Positions 6,002-8,882 of a stretch of 8,882 nucleotides of DNA are shown here, one piece after another; position 1 is the first letter of the stretch, and every line of letters starts with the position of its first letter. Both the position numbers and the translations under genes were made by a program. The DNA is from an uncultured Chloroflexota bacterium (GTDB lineage Bacteria; Chloroflexota; Dehalococcoidia; Dehalococcoidales; RBG-16-60-22), in the NCBI GenBank assembly GCA_903915565.1, contig CAIWTG010000083.1:1-8882 (forward strand), written 5' to 3'. The notes beneath the pieces were generated by a model that was not told where the DNA came from, did no database searches, and saw only the letters and a list, made by a program, of their open reading frames with translations.

Positions 6002-6358
6002 TTACTTTTCCTGTGCCGTCGGCATCTTACCGTCCACCAGCGGCACCACACAGATTATCTTCATTTTTCCCTTCCCCGGATTCCTGATGCTGTGCTGCTC
6101 GTTAGGGAGTATCATTAACGTGTCCCCTTCCTTAACGGGAGATTCTCCGCCGCTGTGCTTTAGCGCCCCCTCCCCCTCCACTATAAAGACCTCGTGCTCC
6201 CAGGGATGAGCATGAAAAGGCATTGCCGCCCCCGGTTCAAATTCGAACAGGCGCATCACAAAGGTCGGCGCTTTTTCCGCCGGCCCCGCCACAATATGCA
6301 TCGTTACCCCCGGCGCCGCCTCTATCCCTTTAACCTCGCGGTAGTTTTGTATTTTCAT
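6002..6358 (-). CDS. Small single-domain cupin protein
   Basis: A 118-residue cytoplasmic protein made of one cupin beta-barrel. Motif 1 is complete: G43, then H49-x-H51, four residues, E56 and G62, in GAAMPFHAHPWEHEVFIVEG (43-62). Motif 2 is LPNEQHSIRN (84-93) with H89 as the fourth metal ligand. The full three-His-one-Glu set predicts a bound transition metal. Proteins of this size include sensors, isomerases and small dioxygenases, and the substrate cannot be read from the sequence. The ATG at 6358 is backed by AAGGAGA four bases upstream. It is the first gene of an operon with GIDE-LemA and is transcribed divergently from the thioredoxin-reductase-like gene. It is not a close copy of either half of the bicupin at 2680-3573, which has Gln where this one has the motif Glu. 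Confidence 0.85.
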   Translation of the reverse strand: MKIQNYREVKGIEAAPGVTMHIVAGPAEKAPTFVMRLFEFEPGAAMPFHAHPWEHEVFIVEGEGALKHSGGESPVKEGDTLMILPNEQHSIRNPGKGKMKIICVVPLVDGKMPTAQEK

Positions 6359-6362
6359 GGCG

Positions 6363-6369
6363 TCTCCTT
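6363..6369 (-). promoter_or_regulatory. Shine-Dalgarno site of the small cupin gene
   Basis: AAGGAGA on the minus strand, four bases before the ATG at 6358, confirms that start. Confidence 0.75.
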
Positions 6370-6387
6370 AACTCAACGATATTACCA

Positions 6388-6416
6388 ATTATCTTTTGCG
6401 TTAGCCCTGTTGTCAA
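6388..6416 (-). promoter_or_regulatory. Strong promoter of the cupin/GIDE-LemA operon
   Basis: On the minus strand TTGACA (6416-6411, perfect) and GATAAT (6393-6388, five of six) are separated by exactly 17 bases. Transcription should start near 6381, giving a leader of about 23 bases that contains the Shine-Dalgarno site. Its -35 box lies four bases from the -35 box of the divergent promoter at 6421-6449. Confidence 0.75.
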
Positions 6417-6420
6417 GAAA

Positions 6421-6449
6421 TTGACCGTCTTATTTGGGTCTGTTATTCT
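6421..6449 (+). promoter_or_regulatory. Strong promoter of the thioredoxin-reductase-like gene
   Basis: TTGACC (6421-6426) and TATTCT (6444-6449) are separated by 17 bases, and TG at 6441-6442 adds an extended -10. Transcription should start near 6455-6457, within a few bases of the ATG at 6459. No Shine-Dalgarno site exists, so the mRNA is predicted to be leaderless, as for the fur-family gene. Confidence 0.72.
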
Positions 6450-6458
6450 GTTTATATC

Positions 6459-7376
6459 ATGTTCGATTGGGACGTAGTCATCATCGGCGGTGGTCCGGCG
6501 GGACTAACGGCTGGGCTTTATTTGAGTCGAGGGCGACGCCGCGTGCTTTTGTTGGACAAAGATGCCCCCGGTGGCTATTTGCGTAATATTGAGCTGATTG
6601 AAAACTACCCAGGCTATCCCGACGGTATTTCCGGCGCGCAACTGGCGACGCAAATGGTGGCGCAGGCGCAAAAGTTCGGCGTCCAAATGCAAACCGCCGA
6701 GGTCACGGGCATCGAGTTTTTCTCCGGTACGCGCTATGTTGCCTGCGCGGGCGGGCAGGGCTTTACCACCAACGCTATCATTGTCGCCGGCGGCTCGAAA
6801 AATAAAAAGCTGGGCGTCCCCGGCGAGGCGGAGCTGGCGGGTAAAGGTGTTTTTGAGTGCGCCCTCTGCGACGGCGGTCATTTCGCCGGTCAGGTCGTGG
6901 CTGTCTGCGGCGGCGGCGACGCCGGCGTTACCGAGGCGCTTTATATGTCCCGCATTGCTGCTAAAGTAATTGTTATTGAGGCTATGCCCAAACTTACGGC
7001 TACCGCCATCCTTCAGGAAAGGATTGCCGCCGCTCCCAATATCACAGTCCGCCTTGGCTCCAACGTCACCGCCATTTTGGGTAAAGACAAAGTGGAGGCC
7101 GTTAAACTAGCGACGGGCAGCAAAAAAGAAACGCTTAAGGTTGAGGGTGTTCTGGTGCACATCGGCCTTGAACCTAATACCGGTTATCTCGCCGACCTCG
7201 TGCCAGTGAATCAACAGGGGCAGATAATCGTTAATAGAATTATGGAGAGTGAAGTGCCTTATCTCTTCGCCGCCGGTGACATTCGCAGTAATTCGCCCCG
7301 GCAGGTAGTAGCGGCGGTAGCGGATGGGGCTGTGGCGGCGATTAATGCCGAGAAGTTACTGCAAAACGAAGGATAA
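6459..7376 (+). CDS. Thioredoxin reductase-like FAD/pyridine-nucleotide oxidoreductase
   Basis: A 305-residue flavoprotein of the low-molecular-weight thioredoxin reductase family, with normal length and complete ends. The FAD site is GGGPAG (10-15) at the N-terminus and GDIRSNSPRQVVAAVADGA (273-291) at the C-terminus. The redox-active disulfide is C134-A-L-C137 followed by DG; the usual form is CATC. The second dinucleotide site is GGGDAG (151-156), usually GGGDSA. Where NADPH-dependent enzymes have HRR, whose arginines hold the 2'-phosphate, this protein has E174-A-M. This suggests NADH or another donor rather than NADPH; that is inference from alignment by eye. The protein substrate is unknown because no thioredoxin gene lies in the window. 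Transcription is from a strong promoter ending ten bases before the ATG. The stop is two bases from the end of the convergent NuoF/HndC-like gene. Confidence 0.9.
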   Translation: MFDWDVVIIGGGPAGLTAGLYLSRGRRRVLLLDKDAPGGYLRNIELIENYPGYPDGISGAQLATQMVAQAQKFGVQMQTAEVTGIEFFSGTRYVACAGGQGFTTNAIIVAGGSKNKKLGVPGEAELAGKGVFECALCDGGHFAGQVVAVCGGGDAGVTEALYMSRIAAKVIVIEAMPKLTATAILQERIAAAPNITVRLGSNVTAILGKDKVEAVKLATGSKKETLKVEGVLVHIGLEPNTGYLADLVPVNQQGQIIVNRIMESEVPYLFAAGDIRSNSPRQVVAAVADGAVAAINAEKLLQNEG

Positions 7377-7378
7377 TC

Positions 7379-8882
7379 TTAGTCAGCCGTCGGTTTTACC
7401 AAAGGCTTTATCGGAATCGGCTCTTTAGGCACGTTCACCTTTTCCCCGCTCACCTTGGCGATGGCGTTAAAGTGCGCCGGGCAAGCTTCGAAACACGCGC
7501 CGCACTTAATGCACTTTTCCTGGTCGATGATATGCACCAGGCGCTTGTCGCCCCGAATAGCTTCCACCGGGCAGGCACGCAGGCAGATGCCGCACCCCTG
7601 GCATTTTTCCGGCAGGATGTAATAAGACAATAATTTAGTGCAGACGCGGGCCGGGCAACGCTTTTCTTCGATATGCGCTTTATATTCGTCCATGAAGTAC
7701 CGTAGCGTCGTGAGGACGGGATTAGGGGCGGTTTGCCCCAAGGCGCAGAGCGAGCCGGCTTCTATCTGTTTTGACATTCTCTCAAGAATCGCTATGTCTT
7801 CCGTTTTACCACCGCCGGCGCAAATCCTTTCCAGAATATCGAGCATTTGCTTGGTGCCAACGCGGCAGGGCACGCATTTGCCGCAGGACTCTGCCTGCGT
7901 GAAGGAAAGGAAGTAGCGCGCCACATCCACCATGCAGGTGTCCTCGTCCATAACCACCATGCCCCCCGACCCCATCATCGAGCCGGCTTCTGTCAGCGAC
8001 TCGTAATCTACCGATTTGTCGAGGTAAGCTTCCGGTAAACAACCGCCGGAAGGTCCGCCCGTCTGGACGGCTTTGAATTTTTTCTTGCCCGGTATCCCGC
8101 CGCCGACTTCGTAAATTATATCGCGTAACTTAATGCCCATCGGCACTTCAATCAGGCCGCTGTTGGCTATTTTGCCGGTGAGCGCAAAGACGCAGGTTCC
8201 CTTGCTTTTTTCGGTGCCGATGCTGGCGTACCATTCGGCGCCGCGGGCGATGATTACGGGCACCGTTGCCAGTGACTTAACGTTATTGATGGTAGTCGGC
8301 TTGCCCCATAGACCGGACACCGCCGGATAGGGGGGGCGCGGACGCGGCATGCCCCGCTTGCCTTCGATGGATGCCATCAGCGCCGTTTCTTCGCCGCAGA
8401 CAAATGCCCCGGCGCCTTCTTTAACATGAATATCAAAGCTAAAATTCGACCCGAAGATGTTGGTCCCGAGGAAGCCCTTTTCCTCGGCCTGCTTTATCGC
8501 CAGCCGTACTCGCTTAACGGCTAGGGGGTATTCCGCGCGGATGTAGATATAGCCCTCGCTGGCGCCAATGGCATAGGCGGCGATAGCCAGCCCTTCCAGC
8601 ACGGTATGCGGGTCGCCCTCCATCGTGCTGCGGTCCATAAAAGCTCCGGGGTCGCCCTCATCGGCGTTGCATATCATATACTTTTGGTCACCGGGAACAT
8701 CGCGGCAGAGCTGCCATTTTTGACCGGTCGAAAACCCTGCGCCGCCTCGCCCCCTTAAACCAGCCGCCTTTATCGTGTCGATTACCTGCTGCGGCGTCAT
8801 CTCTTTGAGTACTTTTTTCAGCGATTCATAGCCGCCCACCGCTACATAGTCCTCGATTCTTTCCGGGTTGATGTGCCCACAG
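7379..8882 (-). CDS. NuoF/HndC/HydB-type NAD(P)H-binding flavoprotein subunit (5' end cut by window)
   Basis: This subunit carries FMN, the NAD(P)H site and iron-sulfur clusters in multi-subunit hydrogenases, formate dehydrogenases or NADH dehydrogenases. The reading frame stays open to the right edge: codons before the GTG at 8839 read C-G-H-I-N-P-E-R-I-E-D-Y-V-A-V, matching HndC-type proteins, so the GTG is internal and the true start lies outside. Counting from that codon, the FMN/NADH domain has RGRGGAGFSTGQKW (29-42), ADEGDPGAFMDR (59-70) and CGEETALMASIEG (148-160). An SLBB-type segment follows at about 215-300. A 4Fe-4S cluster is held by C319, C322, C325 and C365. A tail with two ferredoxin-type 4Fe-4S motifs follows (C413/416/419/423 and C443/446/449/453). 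This tail is typical of HndC/HydB subunits of soluble, often electron-bifurcating, complexes rather than respiratory NuoF. A thioredoxin-like N-terminal domain may lie outside the window. No partner subunit follows it on the minus strand. Confidence 0.93.
   Translation of the reverse strand, partial: CGHINPERIEDYVAVGGYESLKKVLKEMTPQQVIDTIKAAGLRGRGGAGFSTGQKWQLCRDVPGDQKYMICNADEGDPGAFMDRSTMEGDPHTVLEGLAIAAYAIGASEGYIYIRAEYPLAVKRVRLAIKQAEEKGFLGTNIFGSNFSFDIHVKEGAGAFVCGEETALMASIEGKRGMPRPRPPYPAVSGLWGKPTTINNVKSLATVPVIIARGAEWYASIGTEKSKGTCVFALTGKIANSGLIEVPMGIKLRDIIYEVGGGIPGKKKFKAVQTGGPSGGCLPEAYLDKSVDYESLTEAGSMMGSGGMVVMDEDTCMVDVARYFLSFTQAESCGKCVPCRVGTKQMLDILERICAGGGKTEDIAILERMSKQIEAGSLCALGQTAPNPVLTTLRYFMDEYKAHIEEKRCPARVCTKLLSYYILPEKCQGCGICLRACPVEAIRGDKRLVHIIDQEKCIKCGACFEACPAHFNAIAKVSGEKVNVPKEPIPIKPLVKPTAD

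Noticed and set aside
7845..7862. Third copy of the operator motif (TTTGCTTGG on the plus strand)
   Set aside because: Only nine bases agree, and it lies inside a conserved coding region of the NuoF/HndC-like gene.
8837..8839. GTG as the start of the NuoF/HndC-like gene
   Set aside because: The frame stays open to the right edge, and the upstream codons match the conserved lead-in of the family, so the gene is truncated by the window.
1..8882. CRISPR array, tRNA/rRNA gene, insertion sequence or phage module
   Set aside because: I saw no spaced repeat series, tRNA-like cloverleaf, transposase or phage protein.

Overview
The window is about 8.9 kb of compact, moderately GC-rich bacterial chromosome with nine protein-coding genes (one cut by the right edge). 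I saw no RNA gene, insertion sequence, phage gene or CRISPR array. The content fits a strict anaerobe: a HndC/HydB/NuoF-type flavoprotein with an extra two-cluster ferredoxin tail, a thioredoxin-reductase-like flavoenzyme, a flavodoxin, bicupins, and a Fur regulator beside an NRAMP-family metal transporter. Protein style and gene mix remind me most of anaerobic Chloroflexota (Dehalococcoidia). That placement is an inference from memory, not a search.

Layout. Bases 1-149 hold two palindromes and a near-consensus promoter. A Fur-family regulator (150-608, +) and an NRAMP transporter (660-1829, +) follow, and a nearly identical 25-base sequence lies in front of each. A minus-strand operon reads bicupin (3573-2680), flavodoxin (2669-2160), small PH-like protein (2158-1826). 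queA (3656-4675, +) diverges from it. A second minus-strand operon reads small cupin (6358-6002), then a two-domain GIDE-LemA membrane protein (5987-4677). Diverging from that is a thioredoxin-reductase-like gene (6459-7376, +). The right end is the 3' part of a NuoF/HndC-like subunit (8882-7379, -).

How the parts fit. The Fur regulator probably controls itself and the metal transporter through the shared 25-base element. The two flavoenzymes at the right end are convergent neighbours, and both appear able to bind NAD(H)-type cofactors. The minus-strand genes have good Shine-Dalgarno sites. The plus-strand genes fur and the thioredoxin-reductase-like gene have strong promoters whose -10 boxes lie only 9-10 bases from the ATG, so their mRNAs are predicted to be leaderless or nearly so. 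All three convergent gene pairs overlap or abut (4-bp overlap, 1-bp gap, 2-bp gap), with no room for separate terminators.

I did not find a clear new defence or mobile system. The best leads are the repeated operator with its Fur/NRAMP pair, the GIDE-LemA fusion, the altered metal-site motifs in the NRAMP protein, and the altered pyridine-nucleotide site in the thioredoxin-reductase-like protein.
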